Source: Hymenoscyphus infarciens
Lineage: Eukaryota > Ascomycota > Leotiomycetes > Helotiales > Helotiaceae
DNA: 64,000 nt
Reading direction: 5' to 3'
NCBI GenBank assembly: GCA_001414345.1
Contig: LLCB01000025.1
Span: 274,455 to 338,454 of the forward strand
Shown here: positions 46,534 to 59,431 of the stretch, piece after piece
Numbering within the stretch: the first letter of the stretch is position 1
How the letters are laid out: each line of letters starts with the position of its first letter
Position numbers and translations under genes: made by a program
The notes under the pieces: generated by a model
What the model was told of the DNA's origin: nothing
Seen by the model: the letters and a program-made list of their open reading frames with translations, nothing else
The model's database searches: none

Positions 46534-48853
46534 ATGAACTTCTACCTCGATGATTCCGATGGTGAGGATGAAGTTGATCAAAAACTTACCCGCGATTCTC
46601 CAACTCTCCTCAAACCTAATGACATCTCCCGCTCCTCAACCTTTCAATTGAGTCCGACCGTATATCAGTACAATCCCAACTCCAACCCCACCACCAAGAC
46701 GAGCCCGGTCGTGAAGCCTACACCTACACCTACGCCCACGCCCACGCCCACGCCCACGCCCACACCCACCGCAACCATGGCTCCGTCGCCGAGGGACGAG
46801 TCCAGAAAGGAGAATCAGCTCCAGGTTCCCATACACCCTATTCCTTCCATGCAAGAGGCATTCGCAGAGTCCATGCAAGAGGTCGCCAATGGGGTCAATT
46901 CGAAACCTGATGTTATAAAGGACGCAATGGCGAGGAGGAAACTGCTACTAGATCAGGACATCAACGAGGAGACACACGCTGGGAAATGGAAGAGGCGACC
47001 CGGTCAGAAATATCACGAATTCTGGAAGCTGTTGTCGCAAATCTCCTTTGGCATCTACCTGTTGCTGAACGGAATTGCGAGGGACGAGGACCAAGTGATA
47101 AGCATATTACAAGGGCATGTGGATGAGGTAGATCTAGCGATAGAAACTACTCTGGAGGATTTCGATCTGGCACAGGAGGATATCGGCGAGCGATTGGAGA
47201 TGCTTCAGCTACCATTGCAGAATATCGCCATTTTCGACGGCATGCTCGAGGATAGGGATTTCCGATACCAGATTGTGACGGGAAACGAAAAGATTGAGCA
47301 TTGCATTCAGCGGACGGCCTTGGCTATGAATGCGGGTCTGAAGGACGTGAAGCAAGGGATAGAAGCATGCAAGGAATTCAGCATATATTTGGCAGAGGAG
47401 CAGGAAGATGAATTGTGGAAACATGAGCGGCCCGACATGCAAAAGGTCTTTGAGGCCATGAAAGGGAACGTTGAGGGATGGTACAAAGCATACGTATCAC
47501 TACAGACCAAAGGTAATCACCTGGCCGCTGCATTGGTGCAACTTGGAACCACCGTGGCGGAGATGGACAGACGGGCAGGTGAAGTGAGCAGAAAACAGCG
47601 AGTATGTATACTTTTGACAATTTCTGCAATTCGGTCCTGTATTGACAATGGAACAGTTTAGCACCGCCATGTCTTCGCCCCCGGGATCGCCGCCCTCCGC
47701 AACCTCCACTCGTCACTCTCGGCAGCCCTCTTTACAAATGCGAAGATCAATGTCGAGAGAACTCCCCACCGACCCAAGTCCAATTACCCCTGCTATCCGA
47801 GCGGCACTCCCAGCTTTTCAATTAGTCGACGAACGTGAACGAACACCTGAAAGCGAATCAGAAGACGAGGAGTCGATTGCGGAATTAGAAACGATACCAG
47901 AACCCGAGTTTACTTTGAAGCCGCATACATATAGCCCCTTTGCTTCGCCAAGACCCCCTTCACCCCCTCCCTTCCAACAACCTCCCATGCAAACACCCCC
48001 AGTACAGGAAACCCCTCGTCCAGAAGTCAGCAAGCGAGTTTCTCTTCGTCAACGATTCTCACTAAAACGAAAAGAGACGCCATCAGATATAACCATCAAG
48101 GCACCACAACCACAAGAACAGCCGGATGAGCATTATTGGGGACCTCGACAAGCAGTGACATCGGTCTCCAAGCCTCCACCTCATCAAGTTGAACCCACTG
48201 TAAAATCACCCCCTTCACGTGGTCTCGACTCTGCTTATTGTTCTGATTATGAGAAACCATCATCTCCCGGTATTCCACAACATACCACGTTGCACACACC
48301 TACTCATAGCGTCTTCCCTCATCCTCCTAGATCCGCGACCCTTACACCTACCTCGACGCATTTCGCGTCTCCACGAATACCTCCTCGAGCACCGGAACGA
48401 ACTGCTCCTCCCTCCATTTTAACACGCGATTTCCTCCCTTCCCCACAATCGGATAGACAGTTCTTCCGTCCTGTTAATGCTTCACCTCACTCGCCCCTGC
48501 AACGACCCTGGACAGCGGCTCCGAGTAATATCGTGCATATACATAATAATTCTTCCTCTTCGAATCTAAGGTTTGGACACACACCTACCCCGAGTCAACT
48601 CGGGAATCGGAATGGAGCACCCAGCGCCATGGGCATGAGTATGATGAGTGACACTACCATGATGACGGAGAATGGGAAGAAGGTTAAGAAGAAGCGCAGT
48701 GCGTTTGGGTGGTTGAAGAAGGCTTTTAGCTTGAGCGAGGAGGAGAAGCGGGCTTTTGAGGAGAGGAGGAGGATGACGGATGAGGATTTTAAAGGGGGTG
48801 AGTGGGGGAGGCAGGAGCAGCAGAAGTGGTTGGATGGGAAGAGGATACGCTAG
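46534..48853 (+). CDS. Conserved fungal protein of unknown function, 754 aa
   Basis: Two exons, 46534-47601 and 47657-48853, with a 55-bp phase-0 intron (GTATGT..ACAG). N-terminus acidic (YLDDSDGEDEVD), then a Pro-Thr tract encoded by CCCACG repeats (46717-46769). Residues about 130-355 are a helical, Trp/Leu-containing region (KWKRRPGQKYHEFWKLLSQISFG..., DEVDLAIETTLEDFDLAQEDI) that looks like an alpha-helical bundle or coiled coil. The second exon is a long Ser/Pro-rich disordered part ending in a basic, helical tail (KKVKKKRSAFGWLKKAFSLSEEEKRAFEERRR). No domain is recognised. The structured middle and conserved-looking tail suggest a cytoskeletal or signalling adaptor, which is inference only. 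Intact. Confidence 0.8.
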
Positions 48854-49261
48854 AGGATTAAAGGGGGAGGTGATGTTTGAAGTGAAAGGAAAGGAAAGAA
48901 GAGGAAAAGTTTTGAAGCAAGGCGTGTGGGGGCTTTTTTGATTTAGCATACTTGTCTTTTTTTCTTTCTTTCACACGTAATTAGGTTCCTCTGCTCTCTT
49001 TTTCTTTTTTCTTTGTCGTCGAGGAGAAATTTTATTTATACCCCGCAGTATCAGGGCAGGAAACAGGACAGGCGAGGAATATGGACGCGAGGAGGGAGTG
49101 GGAATGGGGAATGGGAAAGGCGAATGTGGGGAGTAGGAGTAGGAGTAGGAGTAGGTAGATGGAATGGAATTAGGAATGGCAAGGTTATGATCTTAATATT
49201 TTGAGAGGGGGATTAAGCGAGTAGTATTGTGTAAGTGGGCGAGGGAATAGGGGGATAGAGA
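48854..49261. other. 3' flank of the 754-aa gene
   Basis: Purine-rich (GGAAAGGAAAG), a CTTT-rich tract near 48955-49015 and a GTAGGA run (49131-49157). No gene. Confidence 0.4.
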
Positions 49262-49365
49262 GGGAAGTGTGGAAGTGAGAGTGGAAGTGGAAGGGAAGTG
49301 GAAGGGAAGTGGAAGTGAGAGTGGAAGTGAGAGTGGAAGTGAGAGCGGAAGTGAGAGTGTGGAAG
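49262..49365 (+). repeat. Minisatellite, 12-bp unit GTGGAAGTGAGA
   Basis: About eight imperfect units of GTGGAAGTGAGA or GTGGAAGGGAA. The antisense Ser/His/Phe-rich frames over this stretch are artefacts of it. Confidence 0.85.
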
Positions 49366-49530
49366 GCCAAGGACGATGGAGATGGAGGAAAATGAGGGAA
49401 AAGAGATGGAGGTGAAGAGGAAATGGATGTTGAATGAGGAGATGGGGGTAAACAAGAGGAGCGAGAATGATTTGATTACCCCTTTTTGTAATTTGTATTT
49501 TTATGAAAGATAGATACCCTTTGTTTACTT

Positions 49531-49735
49531 TACTCGCTTGTTTGGTACTTTGCTTGATGCGTGTTTGTTACTTTGCTTGATGCGTGTTTGATGCTTGTTT
49601 AGTACTTTGTATAGTGGTACTTTGTATAGTGGTACTTTGTATAGTACGTTGTATAGTAGTACTTGTTTAGTACGTTGTTTAGTACGTTGTATAGTGCTTG
49701 TTTAATACTTATTTACTTTACTCGCTTATTTAGTA
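49531..49735 (+). repeat. Tandem TTTGTATAGTGGTAC-like repeats
   Basis: Units related to TACTTTGTATAGTGG (15 bp) and TTTGCTTGATGCGTG at the start, grading into RIP-type sequence at about 49740. Confidence 0.75.
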
Positions 49736-50467
49736 AGAGATTCGGGTATTACTCTAATAACACCTCACGTAGTAGACTAATTTAGTAAAACACCGACTAT
49801 AACGCTAGGGTTTCGCTCTAAGATATAATATACTTCAACCTCGACTCTAACTCTTTGACTTCTATAACTTTTTTTTTAAAGAATAGATATAAGACTATCT
49901 TATACTACTAAACAAGATATTCTAAACTATAAATAGAAGACTCTTAATAGAAGACTTCTTCGTTATCTCTCGTAATAAGGAAAGAGAAAGAAGTAGAGTA
50001 ATCTAAAGTTTATAGAAGAGTTTATATCTCTTTCTTAAAAAGAGGATATAAAAGCGTTATAACTAACCTTTATAAGATAAGAAAGGCGCTTATTCTTAGA
50101 AGTAGTAAGTGAGAAAAAGTGCTTTTTAAGAGAATTAAAGAAGAAAGCTAGATAGAAATACGTTGTCTATTCTAGACGGAACTTTATCACGTCTCTACTA
50201 TCTCTTAAATAGTAGTAGAATTATAGATAAAGTGTTCTTCTAATATTTTATAATCTTTAGACTTATAGTATTACTATCTAGTAGAGTAAGAGAGGTAAGA
50301 TAGAGTGTTATTAGAGTGATAGTTAAATCTCTTACTTTATATAATACTTTATATCGTACTTATTTAACACTTATTAAAGCTATTTAGACACTTCTATTCT
50401 AGTTATACGCTAAGATAAACTCTTATAGCGACTCTAGTCTCTACCTCTACTTAGATATATCTACTTT

Positions 50468-50901
50468 ACGAGCCTAGAGGCACGGGTCTATACGTATAGA
50501 GTATTTTCACTATTTATTATTAAATTACTAAATAGTAACTTAATTTAATTAGGAGTAGACCACCTATAGCGTTATATAAGTATAGTAACCTAATATTCCT
50601 ACTTTTAAATCAACTTATTAATCTAATTCTATAGTATAGCCTTCTATTTCTCTATAACTACTTAGCGTATTTCCTCTATAGTAGTAGATTAGTATTGTCT
50701 TCTATAAAGTCGTTATTTAATCTACTGCTAGCACTTCTCTATAGAATTTATATCGGGTGAAGTAGAGAGATGAGGTATTAAGATAATACTATGTTAGAGA
50801 GTAATAGAAGGTATATTTGTTAGTAGAGAGAGTAAAACTCGTCAAAATCGTCAAAATCGCTAAAATGCTCTATACGCATAGACCCGTGTCCCTAGGCTCG
50901 T
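50468..50901. mobile_element. MITE-like element with ACGAGCCTAG termini
   Basis: 434 bp. The left end reads ACGAGCCTAGAGGCACGGG and the right end is the inverse with three differences over about 33 bases, continuing through CTAT.CGTATAGAG. Flanks share ATATATC(T/G)ACTTT at 50455-50467 and 50904-50916, a 13-bp direct repeat with one mismatch. No coding capacity. Confidence 0.75.
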
Positions 50902-50990
50902 TAATATATCGACTTTTCTAAGTAAATAATAATATCTCTTAATAAGTGAATTAGAGAGAATTACTTTAGTTAGTAGATTAAATAGAATAA

Positions 50991-51031
50991 ATAGAATAGA
51001 ATAGAATAGAATAGAATAGAATAGAATAGAA
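50991..51031 (+). repeat. (ATAGA)8 microsatellite
   Basis: Eight uninterrupted copies of ATAGA inside the RIP island. Confidence 0.9.
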
Positions 51032-51435
51032 AACTATAATATCTCTTTAGTTATTCTCATATCTTATAAAGAGACGTGTTTAGTTATTTAGTTAATAGTT
51101 TTAGACTATAATACTACTAAACTAGTTTCAAAGTACTAAGAAGCCTAAGCTATTAAAATCATAAAATAATAAAATAATAAAATAATAAAATCTCTATTAT
51201 AGCTATTTATTTATATTTTCTTAGTCTATATATATAGTAGAGATACGTACGTCTCTTTCTACTTTTTTATTTAAACGCTTTTACTTTTTTATATTCTCTT
51301 ATATTCTTAAGAACTTGAAGAGATACTCTAGATACTCTAGTAGTAGATAGAAGAGGTTTTAATATTCTAGATAAGAACTTCTTTTTAGAGCGTTATAAGG
51401 TTATTAGAGTTAGTGTTTTAGTTGTTTTAGTTAAT

Positions 51436-51615
51436 ATTTATTACTTTTCGTTATATATACGTATTTGAGGCTATTTTGAGAATTTCTGTATTTGCTAGCT
51501 AGCTTCTAGTATCTCACTCTATACTCTCTTATATACCTTCTTTTTAAGCTAATTAGGAGGCTCTCTAAGTATCTCACTAATATAAGAGTGAAAAGAGTAA
51601 GTACTATTAGCTATC
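51436..51615. repeat. 180-bp direct repeat, copy A
   Basis: Starts ATTTATTACTTTTCG and ends AGTACTATTAGCTATC. More than 90 percent like 51841-52020 by eye. Confidence 0.85.
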
Positions 51616-51686
51616 GCACTTATTTAAGAGGCTAAAAAAGTACTAACTAATTCTAGTAAGCGTATTACGAAGAGGTATAAGAGTAG

Positions 51687-51843
51687 GGTTAAAAAAGAGC
51701 TTAATACTAAATAAGACGTTAAAAGCAATAGGAAGTATTATTAGTAGAATAGAGATTACTTAGTATAAGAGAAGGTATATATATATATACCTTCTCTTTA
51801 CTTAATAAGCTAATTCCTTAATTTACTATAAACTCTTTCTATT
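51687..51843 (-). repeat. Copia element, 3' LTR
   Basis: GGTTAAAAAAGAGCTTAATAC at the left to AAACTCTTTCTAT at the right; matches 56660-56815. Confidence 0.8.
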
Positions 51844-52020
51844 TATTACTTTTCGTTATATATACGTATTTAAAGCTATTTTAAGAATTTCTATATTTAC
51901 TAGCTAGCTTCTAGTATCTCACTCTATACTCTCTTATATACCTTCTTTTTAGGCTAATTAGAAGGCTCTCTAAGTATCTTACTAATATAAGAGTAAAAAG
52001 AGTAAGTACTATTAGCTGTC
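51841..52020. repeat. 180-bp direct repeat, copy A'
   Basis: Second copy of 51436-51615, directly abutting the inner edge of the left LTR of the copia element. Confidence 0.85.
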
Positions 52021-55000
52021 TTAAGAGAGGTTACTTAACTAATTAAAGAGAAGCTACTATAAATATAAGAAAGAATAAGGCTTTTTAAAAGTAAAAAGGA
52101 CTATAAGTAGTATAAATAGTAATATAACATAGTTATAATAGAGAATATACTATCTACTAACTATAGAGGTCTTCTAAAGCCTACTAGGCTAGGAGAGAGG
52201 GAGCCTTATCTGTTAAAAAGCGTCTATTTAAAAGGTATTACTTCTAATAGCTTAGAGTAAAGTACCTTTTAAAAGTATTTAAAGTCTACCTTCTAAGTAT
52301 CTGAATATCTATATCTAATACTCTATTATTAAAAGCATATTACATAGCGCCTCTATACGGACTATATCTTAAATATAATATACTATTACTAACGTCGACT
52401 ATTTAGAGGCAGTGGTATAAAGAGCTAATATATCAGTTTCTTATAAAAGAGCTGCTTTTCTAGTAAAAGAGTAGTGCTATAAAAGGTTAAGGATTAAGAG
52501 TAAATAGCACTTAAAGTACTACTATAGAGTAAGTAGGTAATTCTATACCTAATACTAATATCTCTACTCTTATATACTTATAGTCTAATTTACTTAATTA
52601 TAGATATATAATTATATATTCGTCTTCTTTAGTAAAAGTAATATCTTATTATTAAAGGCGTATATATATAAATACTCTATAATTAACTAAATCAGCGTCT
52701 TTATATATAATCTCTATAGTATAAAGGAATCTCGTAAAAGCTAGCTTTATAGCAGCTTCGAAGTTAAGGCTATTAATCTATCCTAGCTATAGGACTCGAG
52801 GCCTAGCCTCTAGAGCTTAAGAGGTAATCTAGTATAATTATAATATTAATAAAGGCTCTATCTTCTTCTTCTTATAAAAGCCCTATATCGCTTAAACACC
52901 TACTATAATTCAATATAAAAGCAGAGACTTAAATAGCTTTAGATCTAGGTTATACTCTATATATATTAATCGAATTATAGAAAGGCTAATTTATATAGAG
53001 TTTATCTTTAAAAGTCCTTAACTAATCCTATTATATACTCTTCTTAAAACCTACTTACAAAGTACTAAAGTCGTTACTAGCTATAGTTACTAAAGTCTCT
53101 TAATCTAGAACCTCTTAAAAGAGCATATATACGTACTATATACTTTCTAAGTATTTAGTAAGAGGCTATAATAGAAGAGCCTTATATATATCTTAGATAT
53201 TCTAACTTTATTCTTTATATATTTAAGGTAATTAAGAGAGAGATTATCAAATCAAGAGACTACTAGTATAAGTACTAATTAGCTACTATTCTATATAAAT
53301 TATATAAGAGAGTATCTACTAAGATATTATCTACTCCTAGTATATACTCTAATTATATATTAATATCGAATTAAATAGTTAAGTATAAAGTAGCTTATAA
53401 GAGACGATTTTAGTAGAAGCATCTTAAGAACTACTTAAGAAGTCTAATCTATATAGTAGTATTATTTATATAAATAATTACTCTCTTCGTCGCCTATACC
53501 TCTCTCTATTATTTAAAAAATACTCTTATCACCTTAATCTTAAAAATATTTATATTAAATTAAAAGTCCTTTTTAATCTCTAGAAGAGATAACTAAAGAG
53601 CATGTTCTTTTAGTAGCGTATATATATACTCTTATTAAACATATCTTAGATTATCTACTTTTAAAAAGAAGGCTTTTAAGCCTTTAATAGAGGTATTATA
53701 AAAAAGGTATATATATAACTAGATATTATTAAAGAAGTATATACTATTAAACTATAGTAATATCTTATTCTATTATCTAAGGTCCTTTTAGACTTCTTTT
53801 AAAAAGCACCTCTTTTCTATATAAGGTATATAGTTAGGCTATATATATATAAATATCTAGAAGTTATAGTAGAAAGCCTAGTCTAATTATACTATAGAGG
53901 CATAAAAAGACAGAAGGCTAGTAAGCGATTTAAGCTTATTATAGATAATACTCCTACGGTTAATAAATTAGTATATCTTAAGCTTTATCTTAGCTAGCTT
54001 TTCTAGCGGTATAGAAGCTCTAAAAGTAATAGTATCTATTAAGTACTCTATTACTTCTAAGAGTATACCTTAAGCACTCTTTTTATTATTAATTAATATA
54101 CTTAATATTTAAGTAAGAGTCTTATACTCTATAGCTTATTCTTTAAAGAATTAAGACGTGGCTTTAATAGCTTTAAATATAACGAACTCGTTATCTAAAT
54201 AGTAGCTTATAATATACTACTCTAAGTATAACTATATTATCTATTTAAGAGCTTCTACGAAGATATTAAAGATAAATAGTACTATAGTAAGGTTAAAGAG
54301 TAGTACTATATAAGTGTAATAAATCCCTTTCTATTAGAAACCTAAAAGCTAGTATATTTGTAGTATAATTAGTACTATTTGAAAAGTATTAGATATATCT
54401 CTTTTAAGTATTATATACTCTTAGCTAGCTTCTTATACTATAGCTAATACTTCTTAGAAGAAGACGTACTTTAGATATATATATTTATTTAATATATAAT
54501 AATTTATTAAGTAGCCTTTAGAGTAGGATAAATAGTATATTTAGCGTCGATTGTTATTAGGCTTTAGTTTAAGTATAAAACTAAGTAGAGAAGCTATGAA
54601 AGGTGCTCTCTAACGTAGATTAACTTTCTTAATTAGGCTAGCTTTTAAATTGTCTCTTACTTTTAAAGTTAAAAGCTTATCGAATTTAGTAGCTAATAAG
54701 AGGTTCTTTAATATATATAAAACTTCTAAGCCCTTATACTTAATTAGCACTCTAAATCAAAGTATATTATTAATATTTTCTAGAAGTAAATAATTAGGAT
54801 ATTAAAGTAATAGTGTCTTTTATACTTTAAGAGATAATAAAGAGAGTAATATATCTAGTAATAGTTTTAATATATTATATAAAGGGAAGAAGACTATAGT
54901 ATTCGATTAAATAAGTATAAGAGAGTATAGATAAGAAGATATAAATTAGAGTAAAAGATCTTTATTAGTACTACTATAGTTTCTATCTATTATCTCTCTT

Positions 55001-56659
55001 ATACTAACTTCTTAGCTCTTCTTTATCTTCTTCTTATTATTCTTATTATTCTCTTTTAGTAGATAGATTTAAGTATAATTCAGGTTCTTATAACCTCTTA
55101 GTTTACTTACCTTAAAGCACGTCTATAAAGAGATATCGCTATTCTAATTATAACTTTAATAACTCTCTCTTCCTCCTTCTCTACTACTACTATAGTCTAG
55201 TCTTCTTATCTAATAGTATCAAGTAATTACACTCTTAGGTATCTCCTATAATTCTACCTCTCTTAATCTACCTTTACTAACTACCTTTTCCTACTAGAAG
55301 AGTACTAATTAGATTACCTCTATCTAGGTATAATCCTTAGCTAGGCTTATAATTCTATAGTTAAAGTTATTAAGCTAAATGTAGATACTCTCGCTAAATA
55401 AGGAGATTATATATATAGTATATACTAGAAAGTAACAGGACTACTTAGTAGTATTAGATTTAAAGACCTTTAGTATCTTCTTTACTCTAATATTCAGCGT
55501 ACTAGCTTCTTTATTAAAAGAGATAGTACTTTCGTTATTATTAATTAGAAGAGTATTATCGTCTAAGTAGTAGAGATCTCTTAGCTTAAATATACCTTAT
55601 ATAATTTATATTAAGTACTTCTTATACTTTAAGAGAAGGCTATTAATTATACTAAGTATATAAGAGAGGATATTCTTACTATTATTATTCGTTACTAATA
55701 TTCCTTTTAACAGATTCCCTCCTAGATTAATTCCTTTACCTATTAGTAGTACTTCTTAATAAGGAGAGAGGTTAGCTTATTAAGTATTATTAGTATATAC
55801 TATCTCTCTTCCTAGTATATTAAATCGTTAGCTCTACTTATCTGCTTCTTATTTAGTAACTAGTATAGTAATATTACCTTAATTACCTTAGCTAAGCTCT
55901 AAAACTCCTACTAGGTTACTCTAGGTAGTAGCGCCAAAGTTATAAGAGTATCCCACGTTAAAATTAGCCTATAAGTAGCTCTAAAAACCTTAGAGGCTCT
56001 AAAAGTTAGAGTATCCTATACTAAAGTTGTCTTAACCGAAGTTGCTTTAGAAGAAGCCTTAAGAGTATTTCTAAGAATATCTAAGAGTAAAGCTCTAAGA
56101 GTATCCTCTATTAAATAGTCCCTCTATATAACTCTAGTATCTGCTATTATATCTACTTATATATCTATTAACTTAGAGGTATTAGTTACCTTAAAAGAGA
56201 AGAGAGCTATTTAATAGTCTATTATTAGCCGGCCTATTCACTTAGACAGAGTCTTAGAGAGAGGCTTTATTAATACTATCGTTGTTATCGTTGTTACTAT
56301 TGCTATTACCTTCACTTCTTAGATAGAAGTTTATACTATTATTGTCTTAAGCCTAACTCTAGTCCTATTATACTTATAGCTATCTTCTTTAACGAGCTAG
56401 ATAGTAAGCGCTGTTTATAGTATTATCTTAATCAGTAGTAACGTCTTAGACGGTATATTATACTTATATAGCTACTCGAGTATTATAGCGTGCTTTACTA
56501 ACTTATCTATTACACTTGTTATCTTCGATATCGTCTTCTACTAGTTAAGCTTAAAGCATCTCCGCAGCTCTATTACTAGCCTTAGTAATAACACTCTTAT
56601 AAGCGACTTATTTACTACGCTTCGAAGGCATCCTCGATAGATAGATAAGAGTATTATTA

Positions 56660-56815
56660 GGTTAAAAAAGAGCTTAATACTAAATAAGACGTCAAAAGCG
56701 ACAAGAAGTGTTATTAGTAGAATAGAGGTTACTCGACACGAGAGAAAGTATATATATATATACCTCCTCCTTACTTAATAAGCTAATTCCTTAATTCACT
56801 ATAAACCCTTTCTAT
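56660..56815 (-). repeat. Copia element, 5' LTR
   Basis: Same sequence with fewer C-to-T changes (keeps GACGTCAAAAGCGACAAG and TACTCGACACGAG). The gag-like ATG is 29 bp further along the minus strand. Confidence 0.8.
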
Positions 56816-57275
56816 ATAAGAGTTTATTAGTACTTTTATTAGAAGGATAGGCGAATATAGAGAGTATAGAAAGATAAGATATAGAGAGAAAAGAGAAGAG
56901 ATATATTATAATAAATCTAATATCTAGTCTATTTTCTCTATTAAGAGACTGATTTTAGTATAAGAACTAAGTAGGAAATAGTATTTTTTAAGAGAGCTAT
57001 CTTTGTTATTAAATAGCGTTTTAATTCTTCTAGTCTACTAAATACGCCTTTCTAAGCTAGTTTAGTTATTCTTCTTCTAGCCTTACTTTTTACTCTCGCT
57101 CTCCTTCTTCTAGCTAATTAAATCGCTTAATTCTTCTTTTCTATTCTAGTTTAAAGAGTGTTTAAAGCCTTTTAAGACCTAGTAGATAGATAGGCTAGAT
57201 AAGGCGCTTATTCTATAGGTTGATAAATTAAGAGATAGTTGATTACTAGCTATAGTCGATAAATTAAGAGATATA

Positions 57276-57307
57276 GAGGTCGCGGCTAGAAGTCTTATAA
57301 CGCTAAG
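57276..57307. repeat. Inverted repeat arm, partner at 60150-60181
   Basis: GAGGTCGCGGCTAGAAGTC... over 32 bases has its exact inverse at 60150-60181, 2.8 kb away. It may mark the ends of an older element or two inverted fragments of one family. Confidence 0.6.
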
Positions 57308-57603
57308 CTAGCTAGAGTATAATACTAAGTTATAAAGGTTACTAAAAATAAGTAGAGAATAAAGCTCTCTTAAACTTATATTTATAAATATACTTATATT
57401 AGAGTTCTCTTTCTCTTAGCTTTATCTCTTCTTAGGCTTTTCTTAGACTTATTTCTACTTTTATATTCTAGTATTCTTTTTATATACTCTAGAATATACT
57501 CTATCTACTCTTAAGCTAATCCTAGTATTCTATCTAGTCTTTCTCTAAGTCTTTTATCTTAGACGTATATCTATTCTTAGTAGTTTATCTTTTTATCTAA
57601 AAC

Positions 57604-58378
57604 TAGTATAGTCGATAGTATTATCGTAATAAAATACTATAGTATTTTAGATTAATATATTATTATAATATTATAATAGTACGTATCTAAATCCGTAATA
57701 ATATTATAGTAATATCGTAATATTAAAAGGTATATCTTTTAATAACTCGTAAGTGTAAAAGCCTACTTTTTCTTAAAATAAAGCTATTTATACTTTTTCT
57801 ATATACACTTCTATTACTTTAAAACTATATAGTAATAACACTATATAATTTATTAATTATTAAATTTTTATATATATATAAAGAGCTAAACTTAATAAGT
57901 TTAATACTCTAAGAAATTTTAATTTATCTAGTAAACTAACGTTACTATCGTTGAATTAGTTCTTAGTATTATAAAATTCAATATCTTATATAGCCTACTT
58001 TTATTAATATAAACTATATAAGAGCTTATAAGGCTAGTTTATAAGCTATTTATACGATTCTTTTTTTAAAATCCTCTATTTAAATAGATCTATAATTCTA
58101 GCTATTTAGTAATATATTTTCTATACTATATATTATACTATATAGTTTTAAAAGATAAGACTAAAAAGAAGTAGAGTTAAAATCCGGGGTAAAAAGCTTA
58201 AATAGTTAGGCTTAGTAATACTACGATATTATTATAATATAGATTAAAATACTAATAATATAAAGAATAATATTATTAGATATCGTAGTATCTAAATAGT
58301 ATAAATAGTACGTATTAAAGTGGGTTTCTAATAATATGTCGTAGTAGTATAATATTCTAAATACTATCGACTATACTA
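57604..58378. mobile_element. hAT-like MITE, copy 2, with 8-bp target duplication TCTAAAAC
   Basis: 775 bp, collinear with 16434-17202. Terminal inverted repeats TAGTATAGTCGATAGTATT. Flanked by TCTAAAAC at 57596-57603 and 58379-58386. No coding capacity. Confidence 0.88.
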
Positions 58379-58866
58379 TCTAAAACTAAGCTTATTTAAT
58401 AGTTTTAAGCTTAGATAAGTTAGTAGACTAGATAAGCTCTAGAATATACTAAAGGTTATAAACCTTAGCTTAATACTTATAAGTATATAGAGTAGTATTA
58501 TCTTCTTAAACTATAGTATTAAGATAAGTAAGTATATATTAAAAGAAGCTTCTTATCTAAGATATACTTATAGTACTAATACTAGTCTCTCTCTCTCTTC
58601 GAAGTCTTATAAACAAGCTTCCTATTCTTCTTATTCTAAATCTACTTTAGTTTTATCTCTCTAATATTTCTTCTTATCTTTAAAGTTTCTACTTAAGTTA
58701 GTATTCTACTTCAAAGTATACGTTTACTTTATTAAGCTATTTCTAGGATTTTTTCTTCTTTTTAGAAGTTTTATCTTCTTAGATATAATAAAGCTCTTTC
58801 TTATTATATAAAAAATAACTCTTAAATATAAATTACTTAAACTCTTTTTAGTATTTATAAATATAG

Positions 58867-59431
58867 GTAATTAACTAATTTACTCTCTAATTAATTTAAA
58901 AGAACTAATTTACCTCTCTTACTAAAAGAGAGGTATTTAGATTAGAAAAGAGAGATATTCTAGTTAGTAATTATTTACTATTTTCTATATATAGTTAGAT
59001 CTGAAATTTAGTAAATAAAAGCTTATATATTAAAATAGTAGAACTTAATTACTTAACTATTATACTAGCTATTTACTACTACTACTAATATACTAGCACT
59101 CTAGTTTATTAAGAGAAAGCGCTTTTAAGAGAACTACTATAAAGAGAAACGCGAAAGAGTATCTTATCTATAATATATATAAAGCTAATAGTTAGAGTAA
59201 GAGTAAGAGACTATTATAAATAAAGCTATTATAAAGTAGCTTATAAAGTAGGAAGTATATAATATAGAAGTAGGTTAATTTATCGTATTTATTCTTTTTT
59301 AAGTATATTAATATAATAAAACTAATAAATAATAGAAATATTCAGCTAACTAGAATATCTCTCTTTTCTTTTTTAGTAAAAGAGATAAATTAGTTCTTTT
59401 AAATTAATCAGAGAGTAAATTAGTTAATTAC
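58867..59431. mobile_element. MITE-like element with long (about 100-bp) terminal inverted repeats
   Basis: 565 bp. Both ends start GTAATTAACTAATTTAC and remain inverse copies for about 100-110 bases (through AATTTAAAAGAACTAATTTA and AGAGAGATATTCTAGTTAG). Flanks are TATTTATAAATATAG (58852-58866) and TATTATAAATATAG (59432-59445), a near-identical 14-15 bp direct repeat. No coding capacity. Confidence 0.8.

Larger units (their letters stand above)
51687..56815 (-). mobile_element. Ty1/copia LTR retrotransposon, RIP-mutated
   Basis: Two direct repeats of about 157 bp bound a 4.8-kb interior. On the minus strand a gag-like frame starts at ATG 56631 (MPSKRSK) and runs to about 55100, with stops only at former Gln/Trp codons. 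Reverse-transcriptase motifs lie near 53830-53700: LLKEV.G?.LR..-NKILL.FNSI and then a YLFYN block, matching the copia KALYGLKQ...W.K.L and D.CLF patterns. All frames are dead. No clear 5-bp target duplication could be fixed because the LTR edges are eroded. Confidence 0.75.
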
